Shown here: positions 35,850 through 44,747 of the stretch, one piece after another
Position numbering within the stretch: the stretch's first letter is position 1
Layout: every line of letters begins with the position of its first letter
NCBI RefSeq assembly: GCF_002192695.1
Contig: NZ_MTLG01000075.1
Coordinates: 372,001 to 436,000, forward strand
From: Achromobacter xylosoxidans
Lineage (GTDB): Bacteria > Pseudomonadota > Gammaproteobacteria > Burkholderiales > Burkholderiaceae_B
Reading direction: 5' to 3'
DNA length: 64,000 nucleotides
Program-made: the position numbers and the translations under genes
The notes under the pieces: model-generated
The model's database searches: none
The model's input: only the letters and a program-made list of their open reading frames with translations
What the model was told of the DNA's origin: nothing

Positions 35850-36569
35850 TCACATCCCCAGATACGCCTTGCGCACCTCGTCCGAGGCTGCCAATTCCGC
35901 CGCTTCGCCCGACAGCGCCACCCTGCCGCTCTGCATCACGTAGGCGCGCGCCGCGACTTCCAGCGCCTGGGCCATGTTCTGCTCCACCAGCAAGACCGAC
36001 AGGCCGTCATCGCGGTTCAAGGCGGCCAGCGCATCGAATACCTGTTCCACCAGCAAGGGCGACAGGCCCAGGCTGGGCTCATCGATCAAGAGCAGGCGAG
36101 GCCCGCTCATCAGCGCCCGGCCGATAGCCAGCATCTGGCGCTCGCCCCCGGACATGGTGCCCGCCAGTTGCGCGCGGCGCTCCTTCAGTCGCGGAAACAA
36201 GGCATAGACCCGCTCCAGGCGTTCGGCGTATAAGCGCTCGTCCCGCACCGTGTACGCGCCCAGGCGCAAGTTCTGCTCCACGGGCTGGCGCGCGAACACC
36301 CGCGCGCCTTCGGGAATCATGGAGATGCCCTGGGTCACCAGCTTGTCCGGCGGCGTGCCGGTGATGTCCCGGCCTTCGAACACCACCCGCCCGCCCTTGG
36401 GCTTGACCGCCCCAACGATGGCCAGCAAGGTGCTGGACTTGCCCGCGCCGTTGGCGCCCAGCAGGGCTGCGATCTCGCCCGGCCGGACTTCCAGCGACAC
36501 GCCGCGCACCGCCTGCACGCCGCCGTAGGCCACGCTCAGGTCTTCCACTTTCAGCATCGCATCAGGCAC
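35850..36569 (-). CDS. livF: Branched-chain-type ABC transporter ATPase LivF
   Basis: This is the second ATPase of a Liv-type (HAAT) importer, 239 residues. It has Walker A GANGAGKSS, the signature TMSGGERQMLAIGRAL, Walker B LLLIDEP and the LivF-style SLGLSPLLVEQVFDAL after it. An inner ATG at codon 5 (MLKVEDLSVAYGG) is an equally good start. It overlaps livG by 8 bp and is the last gene of the five-gene operon. Liv-type systems carry branched-chain amino acids but also amides, urea and aromatic acids, so the substrate is open. Confidence 0.92.
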   Translation of the reverse strand: MPDAMLKVEDLSVAYGGVQAVRGVSLEVRPGEIAALLGANGAGKSSTLLAIVGAVKPKGGRVVFEGRDITGTPPDKLVTQGISMIPEGARVFARQPVEQNLRLGAYTVRDERLYAERLERVYALFPRLKERRAQLAGTMSGGERQMLAIGRALMSGPRLLLIDEPSLGLSPLLVEQVFDALAALNRDDGLSVLLVEQNMAQALEVAARAYVMQSGRVALSGEAAELAASDEVRKAYLGM

Positions 36570-37284
36570 GGTGCTTTCTCCCCAGATAGGCTTCTATCAC
36601 AGCCGGGTTACGCACGATTTCTTGCGGCGCGCCCTCGGCGATCATCTGGCCGAAGTTCAGCACCAGCACCCGCTGCGCCAGCCGCATCACCACCTCCAGC
36701 ACGTGCTCGACGATGATGAGCGTGACGCCCGACGCATGGATGCCGCGCAGGATCTCCGCCAACGCGATGGCTTCGGCCGGGTTCAGGCCGCCCGCCACCT
36801 CGTCCAGCAGCAGCATGCGCGGCTCGGTCGCCAGCGCCCGCGCCAGCTCGACCCGCTTCTGCCCGGCCACGTTGAGTTCGGCCGCCCTTACGTCGGCGCG
36901 CTCGGCGAGGCCCACCAGCTCCAGCACGCGGGCCGATTCGCGGCGCGCGTCCTGCAGGCGCGGGTGGCGCAGCAGCGCGCCGACCATGGCGTTCTCCAAC
37001 ACCGTCATCTGTCCGAAGCTGCGCGGTATCTGGTAGGTACGCACCAGGCCCATGGCGGCCACCTCTTCGGGTCGCCGCCCTATCATCGACTGGCCATCGA
37101 AGGTCACCGAGCCGGAGGTGGGCGCGTGATGCCCCACCAGGCCATTGAACAAGGTGCTTTTGCCCGCGCCATTGGGGCCGATGATGGCGACGATCTCGCC
37201 CGCCTCGACCGACAGCGAGATGTCCTTGTTGGCGACCAGACCGCCGAATTGCTTGGTCAGGTTCTTAACGTCCAGCAGAGCCAC
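36562..37284 (-). CDS. livG: Branched-chain-type ABC transporter ATPase LivG
   Basis: This is the first ATPase of the Liv-type importer, 240 residues. It has Walker A GPNGAGKSTLFN, the LivG-specific AMGLVRTYQIPRSFGQMTVLEN, the signature-region AELNVAGQKRVELARAL (VAGQ in place of the common LSGGQ, a noticeable deviation) and Walker B MLLLDEVAGGLNPAEA. Its start overlaps livM by 20 bp and its end overlaps livF by 8 bp, so the set is translated as a block. Confidence 0.92.
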   Translation of the reverse strand: MALLDVKNLTKQFGGLVANKDISLSVEAGEIVAIIGPNGAGKSTLFNGLVGHHAPTSGSVTFDGQSMIGRRPEEVAAMGLVRTYQIPRSFGQMTVLENAMVGALLRHPRLQDARRESARVLELVGLAERADVRAAELNVAGQKRVELARALATEPRMLLLDEVAGGLNPAEAIALAEILRGIHASGVTLIIVEHVLEVVMRLAQRVLVLNFGQMIAEGAPQEIVRNPAVIEAYLGRKHRA

Positions 37285-38254
37285 GGCGCCTCCTCAATGT
37301 GACCAGCCCACCCGGCAGGAACATGGTGACCAACAAGATCGCCAGGCCGAAAACCAGCAGGTCCAGACCCATGCCCGAACTGCCCCACAGCACGCGCGTT
37401 CCCTCCGACAGCGGCAGCAGCACCGCCGCTCCCAACCAAGGACCGATCAGCGTGCCGACTCCGCCCAGGATGGTGACCAGCACGACCTGCACCGACATCG
37501 TCAGGTTGAACATGGACTCCGGATCGATGAAGCCCACGTACATGGCGAAGAAGCCGCCCCACACCCCGGTCATGCCCGCCGACATCACGAAGGCCAGCAT
37601 CTTATAGCGATCCGCCGGCACGCCCAGGCTGCGCGAGGCCGCCTCGTCGCCGTTGATGGCCCGCCAATAGAAACCGGTCTTGGAATGCACCAGGAAGAAG
37701 GTGGCGCAGAAAGTCAGGAAGGCCAGCCCCACCGCGATCCAGTAGTACGGCACCTTGCTGCGGAACAGCAGCATCCACGCGGCATCGCCGATGGGCGCCT
37801 CCAGGCCGACGGCGCCGCCCGCCCACTCCCAGTTGATCATCAACAGCAGCCCGATCTGCAGCAGCGCAATGGTGGCCATGGCGAAGTAGTGGCCGGACAG
37901 CCGCAAGGTGGGACCACCCACCAGCCAGGCCAGCCCGGCGCTGATCAGCCCGCCCAGCGGAATGCCCAACAGCGGCGTGAGCTTCAGGTGGTGCAGCAGC
38001 AGCAAGGTGGTGTAGCCACCTACTCCCACGAACACGCTGTGGCCGAAGGAGATCCGCCCCAGGAAGCCCCCGACCAGGTTCCAGCACGCGCCCAGCGCGC
38101 CGAACATGATGGCCAGCAGCAGCACCTGCAGGGTGAAGGCGTCCTTTACCACCAGCGGCACCAAGGCCATCAGGATGGCAGCCACGGCGGCAGCCAGGAC
38201 CGGCCATTTGGGCACGCCGGCGGACGCGGTATCGATTTTGTCTGTCTTGTTCAT
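37265..38254 (-). CDS. livM: Branched-chain-type ABC transporter permease LivM
   Basis: This inner-membrane permease of 329 residues has about nine helices and the LivM-family stretches LVGGFLGRISFGHSVFVGVGGY and RAINGDEAASRSLGVPADRYKMLAFVMSAGMTG, the latter being the ATPase-coupling loop. It starts one base from the end of livH and overlaps livG. It pairs with LivH to form the membrane channel of the importer. Confidence 0.93.
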   Translation of the reverse strand: MNKTDKIDTASAGVPKWPVLAAAVAAILMALVPLVVKDAFTLQVLLLAIMFGALGACWNLVGGFLGRISFGHSVFVGVGGYTTLLLLHHLKLTPLLGIPLGGLISAGLAWLVGGPTLRLSGHYFAMATIALLQIGLLLMINWEWAGGAVGLEAPIGDAAWMLLFRSKVPYYWIAVGLAFLTFCATFFLVHSKTGFYWRAINGDEAASRSLGVPADRYKMLAFVMSAGMTGVWGGFFAMYVGFIDPESMFNLTMSVQVVLVTILGGVGTLIGPWLGAAVLLPLSEGTRVLWGSSGMGLDLLVFGLAILLVTMFLPGGLVTLRRRRGSAGR

Positions 38255-38255
38255 T

Positions 38256-39107
38256 TCACCACCGCCCGAACAGGCCGCGCGGCCGATACCAGAGAACCAG
38301 GATGAACAGGATGAAGACGCTCACCGTCTTCAAGGCCGGCGCGACGAAGTAGCCCGTCATGGCCTCGATGATCCCGATCAGGATTCCCGCGATGAAGGCG
38401 CCCGGCAGCGACCCGAAGCCGCCCATGCAGACCGCCACGAAAGCCAGCAGGCCGAACACCGTGCCCACCGAGGGAAACACGTAGAAGAAGGTGGTCAGCA
38501 AGGCGCCGGCCAGGCCCACCGCGGCGCTGCCCAGCATCCAGACCAGGGCGTTGACCCGGTCGGGCGAAATGCCCACCAGCGCCGCCACCTGGCGGTCTTC
38601 CGCCACCGCCTGCAAGGCATGGCCCCAGCGCGTGCGGTACACCAGGATGAACAACGCGACCACCACCACCAGCGCGATCAGGCCCGTCACCACCTGGGGC
38701 CTGCCCAGCGAGATGCCGGCCACCGTGACGCTGCCTGACACCAGCGTGTCGGGCAGGCTGCGGTAGTCGGGGCTGAAGGCGATGAAGGCGATCTGGCGCA
38801 GCACCAGCCCAAGGCCAAAGGTGGCCAGGATGACCGCCATCGCCGGCCCCTTCTGCAAGCGGCGGATGATGAGCGCATAGGTCAGGAAGCCGACGAAGGC
38901 GAGCAGGATCGCCACCAGCGGCGCCGACAGCGTGGGATCGATGTGGCCCAGCGTGTAGAGCCAATAGGCGGCATACATGCCCAGCATCAGGAACTCGCCA
39001 TGGGCGAAGTTGATGACGTCGGTAATGCCCCAGATCAGCGCCAGCCCCACCGCCACCGCGGCATAGATCAGGCCGTTGAACAGGCCTGCCGAGAGAGCTT
39101 CAAACAT
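38256..39107 (-). CDS. livH: Branched-chain-type ABC transporter permease LivH
   Basis: This inner-membrane permease of 283 residues starts MFEALSAGLFNGLIYAAVAVGLALIWG, a typical LivH opening. It contains VINFAHGEFLMLGMYAAYWL and the coupling loop RTRWGHALQAVAEDRQVAALVGISPDRVNAL. Its gene follows the binding-protein gene by 48 bp and precedes livM with a single spare base. Together with LivM, LivG and LivF it forms the core of the Liv-type importer. Confidence 0.93.
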   Translation of the reverse strand: MFEALSAGLFNGLIYAAVAVGLALIWGITDVINFAHGEFLMLGMYAAYWLYTLGHIDPTLSAPLVAILLAFVGFLTYALIIRRLQKGPAMAVILATFGLGLVLRQIAFIAFSPDYRSLPDTLVSGSVTVAGISLGRPQVVTGLIALVVVVALFILVYRTRWGHALQAVAEDRQVAALVGISPDRVNALVWMLGSAAVGLAGALLTTFFYVFPSVGTVFGLLAFVAVCMGGFGSLPGAFIAGILIGIIEAMTGYFVAPALKTVSVFILFILVLWYRPRGLFGRW

Positions 39108-39155
39108 GGAGTGCTCCTCGCGGCAGGCCCCGCGGCCCGCCGCGTCAGACTATGT

Positions 39156-40403
39156 TTACTTCCAGGCGAACGGCAGCGTGGGCAGGCTCTTGTCCGTGCG
39201 GTATTTTTCCGGCCACACCGTCTGGTAGGACGAACCCTTCAGTTCCAGGATCAGGCCCGAACCCTTGGTATTCTGGCCCTTGGCGTCGAACTGCACCCCG
39301 GCCCAGGGCATCGCGACCTGCGCCTCGCCCAGGTCGGTGGCCGCCAGCGCCTTGCGGATCGCCTCCGGATCGGTGGAGCCGGCCCGGTTGATCGCGTCGG
39401 CCAGCACCAGCACCCCTTGCATCGAGCGCGCATTGTTGCCGTTCAGGTCCTTGCCGGTCTTGGCCTTGTACATGTCGTTGATCTTCTTCAGGCCGGCCTT
39501 GGACGCCGCCACGTCATTGCCCCAGACGTCGCGCGTCAGCACGCCCTGGACCTGCGGCCCCACCTCCTGCACGAAGCGCGAATCGATGAAGCCCGCGTCG
39601 TTGGCCAGCAGCACCGGCGGCGCGTACTTGCTTTCGCGCATGGTGCGCACGAACAGCATGGCGTCCGAGGTATAGCTGGCGAAGATGGCCACATCGGGCT
39701 TGGCCGCCGCCAGCTTCTGCACCTCCGCCGTCACCGAGGCCGAACCCGCGCTGTAGGCGATGTTGGCAACCAGTTGGCGTTTGTACTGCTTGGCGAACTT
39801 TTCCACCGCCTTGTAGGTGTTCACGCCGAAGTCGGTGTTCTCGTACACCACGGCAATCTTGGCGGTCGGCACCGCCTTGATGCCATCCAGGAACTGCATC
39901 ATGTTCTCGACGAAGGTATCGTCGTTGGGCGAAGTGCGGAAGAACCACTTGTAGCCGCGCTCGGTCAGGTCGGGGCTGCTGGACTCGCCGTTGACATAGG
40001 GGATGCCGCGCTGCTCGGCGATGCGGCTGGCGGTCTTCGTCACGGCCGACTGGTAGGCGCCGGTCAGGGCCACGACCTTTTCCTGGTCGATCAGCCGCTG
40101 GGCGTCGGCCAGGCCCACTTCGGGCTTGCCTTGGGAATCGCCGAACACCACTTCGATCTTGGCGCCGCCCAGCGCAGGCAGGCCGCTGCCCGCGGCCAGC
40201 GGTATGCCTTCGAGCTCGGGGTGCGGATTGTTGATGATCTCGACCGCCAGCTCGACGGCCGCCTTGATCTCCGCCCCGGTGGACGCCAAGGCGCCCGACA
40301 AGGGGTAGATCGCGCCGATGCGCACGGCCTGCTGCGCCTGCGCGGGCACGGCGCACATCAGCGCCAGACTCGCGGCGACACCCGCGATGAGCTTCATCTT
40401 CAT
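39156..40403 (-). CDS. Liv-type ABC transporter substrate-binding protein
   Basis: This periplasmic leucine-binding-protein-type receptor has 415 residues. A signal peptide (MKMKLIAGVAASLALMCAVPAQAQ) is followed by AVRIGAIYPLSGALASTGAEIKAAVELAVEIIN, the family opening. The segments GAYQSAVTKTASRIAEQRGIPYVNGESSSPDLTERGYKWFFR and YENTDFGV line the ligand cleft. It is the first gene of the livHMGF operon. It differs enough from classical LivK that I give no ligand. Amides, aromatic acids or peptide fragments are all possible. Confidence 0.9.
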   Translation of the reverse strand: MKMKLIAGVAASLALMCAVPAQAQQAVRIGAIYPLSGALASTGAEIKAAVELAVEIINNPHPELEGIPLAAGSGLPALGGAKIEVVFGDSQGKPEVGLADAQRLIDQEKVVALTGAYQSAVTKTASRIAEQRGIPYVNGESSSPDLTERGYKWFFRTSPNDDTFVENMMQFLDGIKAVPTAKIAVVYENTDFGVNTYKAVEKFAKQYKRQLVANIAYSAGSASVTAEVQKLAAAKPDVAIFASYTSDAMLFVRTMRESKYAPPVLLANDAGFIDSRFVQEVGPQVQGVLTRDVWGNDVAASKAGLKKINDMYKAKTGKDLNGNNARSMQGVLVLADAINRAGSTDPEAIRKALAATDLGEAQVAMPWAGVQFDAKGQNTKGSGLILELKGSSYQTVWPEKYRTDKSLPTLPFAWK

Positions 40404-40659
40404 AACTGAACTCCTGAATGGAACCGGCTAGGTGTGAAAGCACTACATGGACGCGGCCGGGAATCCCCAAGGGGATAGCCAGGCTCGCGGCGGCACGAGG
40501 CCATCCGGCAAGCCGGAAGGCCCCAGATTCAAAGCGGTTGTCGCCATTTCCCCTTGTCCTTTGATGGATCGTTTTGGTGGCACAACTGGCACTGCAGCGC
40601 GACTACGACTTTCAACCGCTACCCGTTTGCGCGCTACCGGGAAAGCGAATGGATGGCGG

Positions 40660-41472
40660 TCAGAACACCGCCATCCGGCTATTGATGAGGTCCGTGACCA
40701 GCATGTGGCCGGGCGCGTGGGTAATGCAGAACTCCGGCCGCACGGCTGCGACCACCGACTGCGGCGTCACGCCGCAAGCCCAGAACACGGGCATTTCGCC
40801 TTCGCGTATCTCCACCGGATCACCATAGTCCGGGCGGTTGATGTCGGCAATCCCGATCAACGCGGGGTCGCCGATATGCACCGGCGCGCCGTGGACCGAG
40901 GGAAAACGCGAGGTGACCAGGATGGCGCGGATGGCGTCCGCCGCCTTCAGGGGACGCATGGATACGACCAGCGGTCCGCCGAACACGCCCGCGGCATGGG
41001 TCGGGATGCTGGTGCGGTACATGGGCACGTTGCAGCCCTGCTCGATGTGGCGCACCGGCAGGCCGTTGTCCAGCATCGCCTCTTCAAACGAGAACGAGCA
41101 GCCGATCAGGAACGACACCAGGTCGTCGCGCCAGAGGTCGCGCACGTCGGTGGGCTCGGCCACCAGCTCGCCGTTCTGCCAGACGCGGTAGCGCGGGATG
41201 TCGCTGCGGATGTCGATGTCCTGGCCCAGTTCCGGCAAGGCGGGATCGCCCGGTTCGGACATGGCGAGCAAGGGACAGGGCTTGGGATTGCGCTGGCAGA
41301 AATGCAGGAAATCCGCGGCCAGCGCGCGCGGCAGGATGGCGAGATTGGCCTGGACATGGCCGGGCGCGAGGTTCGCGGTGGGGCCGGTAAGCTTGCCGCT
41401 GCGCGCATCCAGGCGCGCCTGGCGGGCCAACTCAACGCTAGTGCGCGCGGCAGGGTTCGTATGCATGTCCAT
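40660..41472 (-). CDS. DUF1445 putative hydro-lyase (D-glutamate cyclase-like)
   Basis: This 270-residue protein is of the DUF1445/YcsI family, annotated as putative hydro-lyase. A mitochondrial relative, D-glutamate cyclase, makes 5-oxo-D-proline from D-glutamate. Family stretches here are [11 protein letters not shown] near the start, [17 protein letters not shown] with [16 protein letters not shown] in the middle, and [16 protein letters not shown] with [13 protein letters not shown] at the end. The gene lies 101 bp downstream of the LysR1 stop, with a LysR operator in the gap that is repeated before the TRAP operon. The bacterial activity is not established. Confidence 0.85.
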   Translation of the reverse strand: MDMHTNPAARTSVELARQARLDARSGKLTGPTANLAPGHVQANLAILPRALAADFLHFCQRNPKPCPLLAMSEPGDPALPELGQDIDIRSDIPRYRVWQNGELVAEPTDVRDLWRDDLVSFLIGCSFSFEEAMLDNGLPVRHIEQGCNVPMYRTSIPTHAAGVFGGPLVVSMRPLKAADAIRAILVTSRFPSVHGAPVHIGDPALIGIADINRPDYGDPVEIREGEMPVFWACGVTPQSVVAAVRPEFCITHAPGHMLVTDLINSRMAVF

Positions 41473-41522
41473 CCCTTCAATGACGATTCAAGTATGGGGA
41501 CATTGCACAGGAACGGCGCACC

Positions 41523-41546
41523 AGCGTCCAATCACATGTTGCGATA
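41523..41546. promoter_or_regulatory. LysR-type operator upstream of the DUF1445 gene
   Basis: Two 11-base halves, AGCGTCCAATC and ATGTTGCGATA, are separated by two bases. Within them ATC-N9-GAT (41531-41545) fits the LysR T-N11-A rule. The same arrangement recurs at 48225-48248. The centre is about 65 bp before the DUF1445 ATG, a normal LysR activation position. Confidence 0.7.
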
Positions 41547-41573
41547 GACCCCGATCATATTTATTTATGAGGG

Positions 41574-42479
41574 TTATGCCGGATGGCGCAGCGCCTCTTC
41601 ACGCGCAATCTGCTGCGCCGCCTCGGCCACCGCGCGCGGGATCTGGCTGTCCGGACCCTGCATCCAGCAGGCGGTGTAGTGCAGCGGCGGCAAGGCCGGC
41701 GCCTTCACGTCCAGGATGCGCAATTCGCCCTGCGCCAGCTCCTTGTGCAGGATGACAGGCGCGATGACCGCGGTGCCGATGCCGTCCTGCGCCATGCGCA
41801 CGATGACGCTGAGCGCCGAACTGCCGTACATGCGCGGCGCCTCCACGCCGGCCTGCTGCAACAGCTGGCGCACGGCGCGGTGCGGGTCGGTGGTGGACGG
41901 ATAAGTGATGACGGGCCATTCGGCCAGCCGCTTCAGGGGGATGGGCTGGCGCCCGACCTTGAGCTTGGGGCTCGCCACCCAGCTCAGCGGGTAGTTGCAG
42001 AGATACAGGTTTTCGATGCGCGGCTCTTCCATCGGCCCCAGCAGGAAGGCCAGGTCGATCTGGCGCGAGGCAAGCTGCGTCTTCAGCACCGTGGTCGTAT
42101 CCACCTGGATCTCGACCATCAGCGCCGGATAGACGTCGTGCAGATACTCCATCAGGGTCGGCAGCCAGGTATGGACGATGGTTTCCGATACCCCCAGCCG
42201 CAGCATGCCGCTCATGACGCTCTTGGCGCGCGCGGCCTCCTGCATGTCGCGCCGCATCTGCAGCATGCGCTCGGCGTGCGACAGCAGCTCGCGCCCCTTG
42301 CCCGTCAGCTTGATGCCGCGCGCGTCACGGTCGAACAAGCGCACGCCCAGATCGGATTCCAGCGACGCGATGCGCTGGGAGATGGCAGGCTGGGTGGCGT
42401 TGAGCTTCTCGGCCGCGGCGCGGAAACCGCCCAGGGTGGCAACCCAGAAGAACGTTTCGATATTGCGCAGATCGATCAT
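41574..42479 (-). CDS. LysR-family regulator (LysR1 of the pair)
   Basis: This 301-residue LysR-type regulator has an N-terminal helix-turn-helix (residues 1-60: MIDLRNIETFFWVATLGGFR, then KLNATQPAISQRIASLE). A periplasmic-binding-protein-like effector domain follows (about 90-295: SRQIDLAFLLGPMEEPR, RMYGSSALSVIVRMAQDGIG). It closely resembles the regulator at 48407-49312 along its whole length, and the recognition helices differ by only two conservative changes (ATQPAIS against TTQPAVS). It lies between the amidase and DUF1445 genes on the same strand, so it could be transcribed from the TRAP operon as well as activate the next gene. Confidence 0.93.
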   Translation of the reverse strand: MIDLRNIETFFWVATLGGFRAAAEKLNATQPAISQRIASLESDLGVRLFDRDARGIKLTGKGRELLSHAERMLQMRRDMQEAARAKSVMSGMLRLGVSETIVHTWLPTLMEYLHDVYPALMVEIQVDTTTVLKTQLASRQIDLAFLLGPMEEPRIENLYLCNYPLSWVASPKLKVGRQPIPLKRLAEWPVITYPSTTDPHRAVRQLLQQAGVEAPRMYGSSALSVIVRMAQDGIGTAVIAPVILHKELAQGELRILDVKAPALPPLHYTACWMQGPDSQIPRAVAEAAQQIAREEALRHPA

Positions 42480-42517
42480 GGCGGCAAAGTCCGGCTATGC
42501 AGCCGCCATCTTAGCGT

Positions 42518-42550
42518 CCGGGACGGGCGGGCGGCTGCCGTCCGTCCCGG
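42518..42550 (-). terminator. Hairpin after the amidase gene
   Basis: CCGGGACGG and CCGTCCCGG form a perfect 9-bp stem with a 15-nt loop in the 78-bp gap between the amidase stop and the LysR1 start. No T tract follows, so termination would be partial at most. Confidence 0.45.
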
Positions 42551-42557
42551 CAGCGCA

Positions 42558-43913
42558 TCACTGCCCGGCGTAGAGCGCTTCCAACGCCAGGCCGATGCCC
42601 AGGATGCGGCGGTCCGCGCCGTTGCTGCCCGCGATCATCAGCCCCACCGGCGCCGTGCCGGCGGCATGGCAAGGCAGCGACAGCGCGCAGCCATCCAGGA
42701 AATTGATCAGCGTCGGGTTGCGCAGGATCAAGCCGTTGGCGGCGTAATAGGCCTCGTCCGAAGCCTGCAGGTCGGCCACCGCCGGCGCCACGATCGGCGT
42801 GGTCGGCATGATCAGGGCGTCGTAGCCCGCGATGCGGCGGTCCACCGCCGCCACCCAGGCTTCGCGCGCGTCCAGCAGGTCCAGGTAGTCGGCCGCGCTC
42901 ATGTCCTTGCCGCGCATGATGCGCGACACCACGCGCGGGTCGTAGCGCTTGCCCGCGCGGGCGATCAGGTCGCGGTGCCAGGCCCAGGCCTCGGCGGCAG
43001 TGAAGCCTCCCTTGGCGTTGATGGCGGCCAGTTCGGCGAATTCCGGAATCGCGATCTCTTCGACCAGCGCGCCGGCGGCCTTCAGGCGGCTGACGGCAGC
43101 CGCGAAGCTGTCGGCGACATGTTTTTCCATGGCGTCCAGCGCCAGGGTGGTCGGGATGGCCAGGCGCAGGCCGCGCAGCACGGCCGCTTCGGGCACGGGG
43201 CCGCCGTCGCCGGACAGGATGGCGTCCAATTCGGCGCAGCAGCGCACGCTGGCGGCTATCGGGCCGATGGAATCCAGGTTGGCCGACAGCGGCAGCACGC
43301 CTTCCATGGAGACGCGCCAGGCGCTGGGCTTGAAGCCGGTCAGGCCGCAAAGCGCCGCCGGAATGCGCACGGAGCCGCCGGTGTCCGAACCAATGGCCGC
43401 GGCCGACATGCCATCGGCAACCGAGACGGCCGCGCCCGAGGACGAGCCGCCCGGGATGCGTCCGGTGGCGCGGTCGTAGGGATTCAGCGGCGTGCCGTAA
43501 TGGGGATTGATGCCCAGGCCCGAATAAGCGAATTCGGTCATGTTGGTGCGGCCGATGATGACCGCGCCTGCGGCGATCAGGCGGCGCACGACTTCGGCGT
43601 CGGCGTCGGCCGCCGGTTCGCCTTCACGTGCCACCGAGCCCGCCATCGTGGTTTCGCCTTCGACGTCGAAGAGATCCTTGATGCTGATGGGCAAGCCCTC
43701 GATCGCGGAGCGGACGATGCCGGCGGCGCGCAGCGTGTCGGAAGCTTGCGCCTGCGCCAGCGCGGAGTCGGCATACAGGCGAGTGAACGCGCGGGCGCCT
43801 TCGCCCGCTTCGTCCTGCGCGCGGGCGAGCGCCGCCTGCGTCAGTTGCACGGAGGTGCTGCGGCCCTCTTGCAGGGCCAGGGTCAGATCATTCAAAGTCG
43901 GAACCATAGTCAT
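42558..43913 (-). CDS. Amidase signature family hydrolase
   Basis: This 451-residue Ser-Ser-Lys amidase hydrolyses a carboxamide to acid and ammonia. The catalytic Lys is in LPISIKDLFDVEG. The glycine-serine motif is GGSSSGAAVSVADGMSAAAIGSDTGGSVRIPAALCGLTGFKPS, holding the cis-Ser and nucleophile Ser. Length fits small-molecule amidases rather than GatA. ATG at 43913 or, better spaced from AGGA, at 43907. It follows a DUF2848 gene by 77 bp in the TRAP operon, so the imported compound probably carries or yields an amide. Confidence 0.92.
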   Translation of the reverse strand: MTMVPTLNDLTLALQEGRSTSVQLTQAALARAQDEAGEGARAFTRLYADSALAQAQASDTLRAAGIVRSAIEGLPISIKDLFDVEGETTMAGSVAREGEPAADADAEVVRRLIAAGAVIIGRTNMTEFAYSGLGINPHYGTPLNPYDRATGRIPGGSSSGAAVSVADGMSAAAIGSDTGGSVRIPAALCGLTGFKPSAWRVSMEGVLPLSANLDSIGPIAASVRCCAELDAILSGDGGPVPEAAVLRGLRLAIPTTLALDAMEKHVADSFAAAVSRLKAAGALVEEIAIPEFAELAAINAKGGFTAAEAWAWHRDLIARAGKRYDPRVVSRIMRGKDMSAADYLDLLDAREAWVAAVDRRIAGYDALIMPTTPIVAPAVADLQASDEAYYAANGLILRNPTLINFLDGCALSLPCHAAGTAPVGLMIAGSNGADRRILGIGLALEALYAGQ

Positions 43914-43990
43914 CCTAGTGCCGTCTTGCGGCTTGGGTGCAAACGGGCGCGCCCGCGGGCGCGCCTGGCGATCAGCGCCTGGGGCCCGAA

Positions 43991-44674
43991 TCAGGCCACC
44001 ACGGGGAGCGTCTCGACATGATAGCGGTGGCGCAGGCTGCGCTGACGCCGCGGATCGTGCAACTCCATGGTGAAGTCGGCCGCGGCGCGGATGCCGCCGA
44101 TCGCGCCTACCGTGCCGCAGGTCATGCCCGCGCCGGCCGGCAGCACCGTGGCGCCGCCGGTATAGCCTGCGATCAGGTCCTGCGGCGTGCGCAGCGACGC
44201 CAGCGGGCCTTCCTGGTACAGCACTTCGACGCCGTTCTCGACGATGTAGGAACGGATGATCAACTCGTCCCAGTAGTCGGCCACGTCGGCCAGGCGCCAG
44301 GCGCTGGTCGCCACGGGCTTGACGCAGACCTGCTTGGACATGGCCACGCTGTAGGTCTCCAGCTTGCGGTCGGTGTGATCGGAGGCGATGCTGACGTACA
44401 TTTCGCCGTCCACGGAGAACACGAAGGTCTCGACTTCGCCCGAGGAATCCTCGCCCAGGGCCTGCACGGTTTCCTTCTGGGTCAGCTGGTTGTCGGCGAT
44501 GCGGTAGTACAGCGGCACGCTGCTGGGGCGCGGCACGCCGATGGCGGCCAGCTCTTCGATGTGGTGCTCGATCGCGGCAATGTCGCGTCCGGCCCAGCCG
44601 GCGACGATCAGGGTGTCGAGCTCCACTTCCACCTGGCGGGGTTGCGAGTCTTCGATCTGGAATACGGCTTTCAT
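43991..44674 (-). CDS. DUF2848 family protein
   Basis: This 227-residue protein belongs to DUF2848. It has the family's Y-R-I-A/SDHTDRKLE pattern (PSSVPLYYRIADNQLTQKE, YVSIASDHTDRKLETYSV, SKQVCVKPVATSAWRLADVADYWDELIIRSYI) and the C-terminal AGMTCGTVGAIGGI. The fold recalls fumarylacetoacetate-hydrolase-type proteins, but I know of no demonstrated reaction. No signal peptide is seen. The ATG at 44674 follows AGGAC. Its neighbours are a TRAP permease before and an amidase after, so it should act on the imported compound. Confidence 0.82.
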   Translation of the reverse strand: MKAVFQIEDSQPRQVEVELDTLIVAGWAGRDIAAIEHHIEELAAIGVPRPSSVPLYYRIADNQLTQKETVQALGEDSSGEVETFVFSVDGEMYVSIASDHTDRKLETYSVAMSKQVCVKPVATSAWRLADVADYWDELIIRSYIVENGVEVLYQEGPLASLRTPQDLIAGYTGGATVLPAGAGMTCGTVGAIGGIRAAADFTMELHDPRRQRSLRHRYHVETLPVVA

Positions 44675-44747
44675 GTCTGTCCTGCTGAAAATAAGGGGAT
44701 GAAGGACGCGGCGGCTCGCCGCGCCCCGGAATGTCTATGGGTTGAGG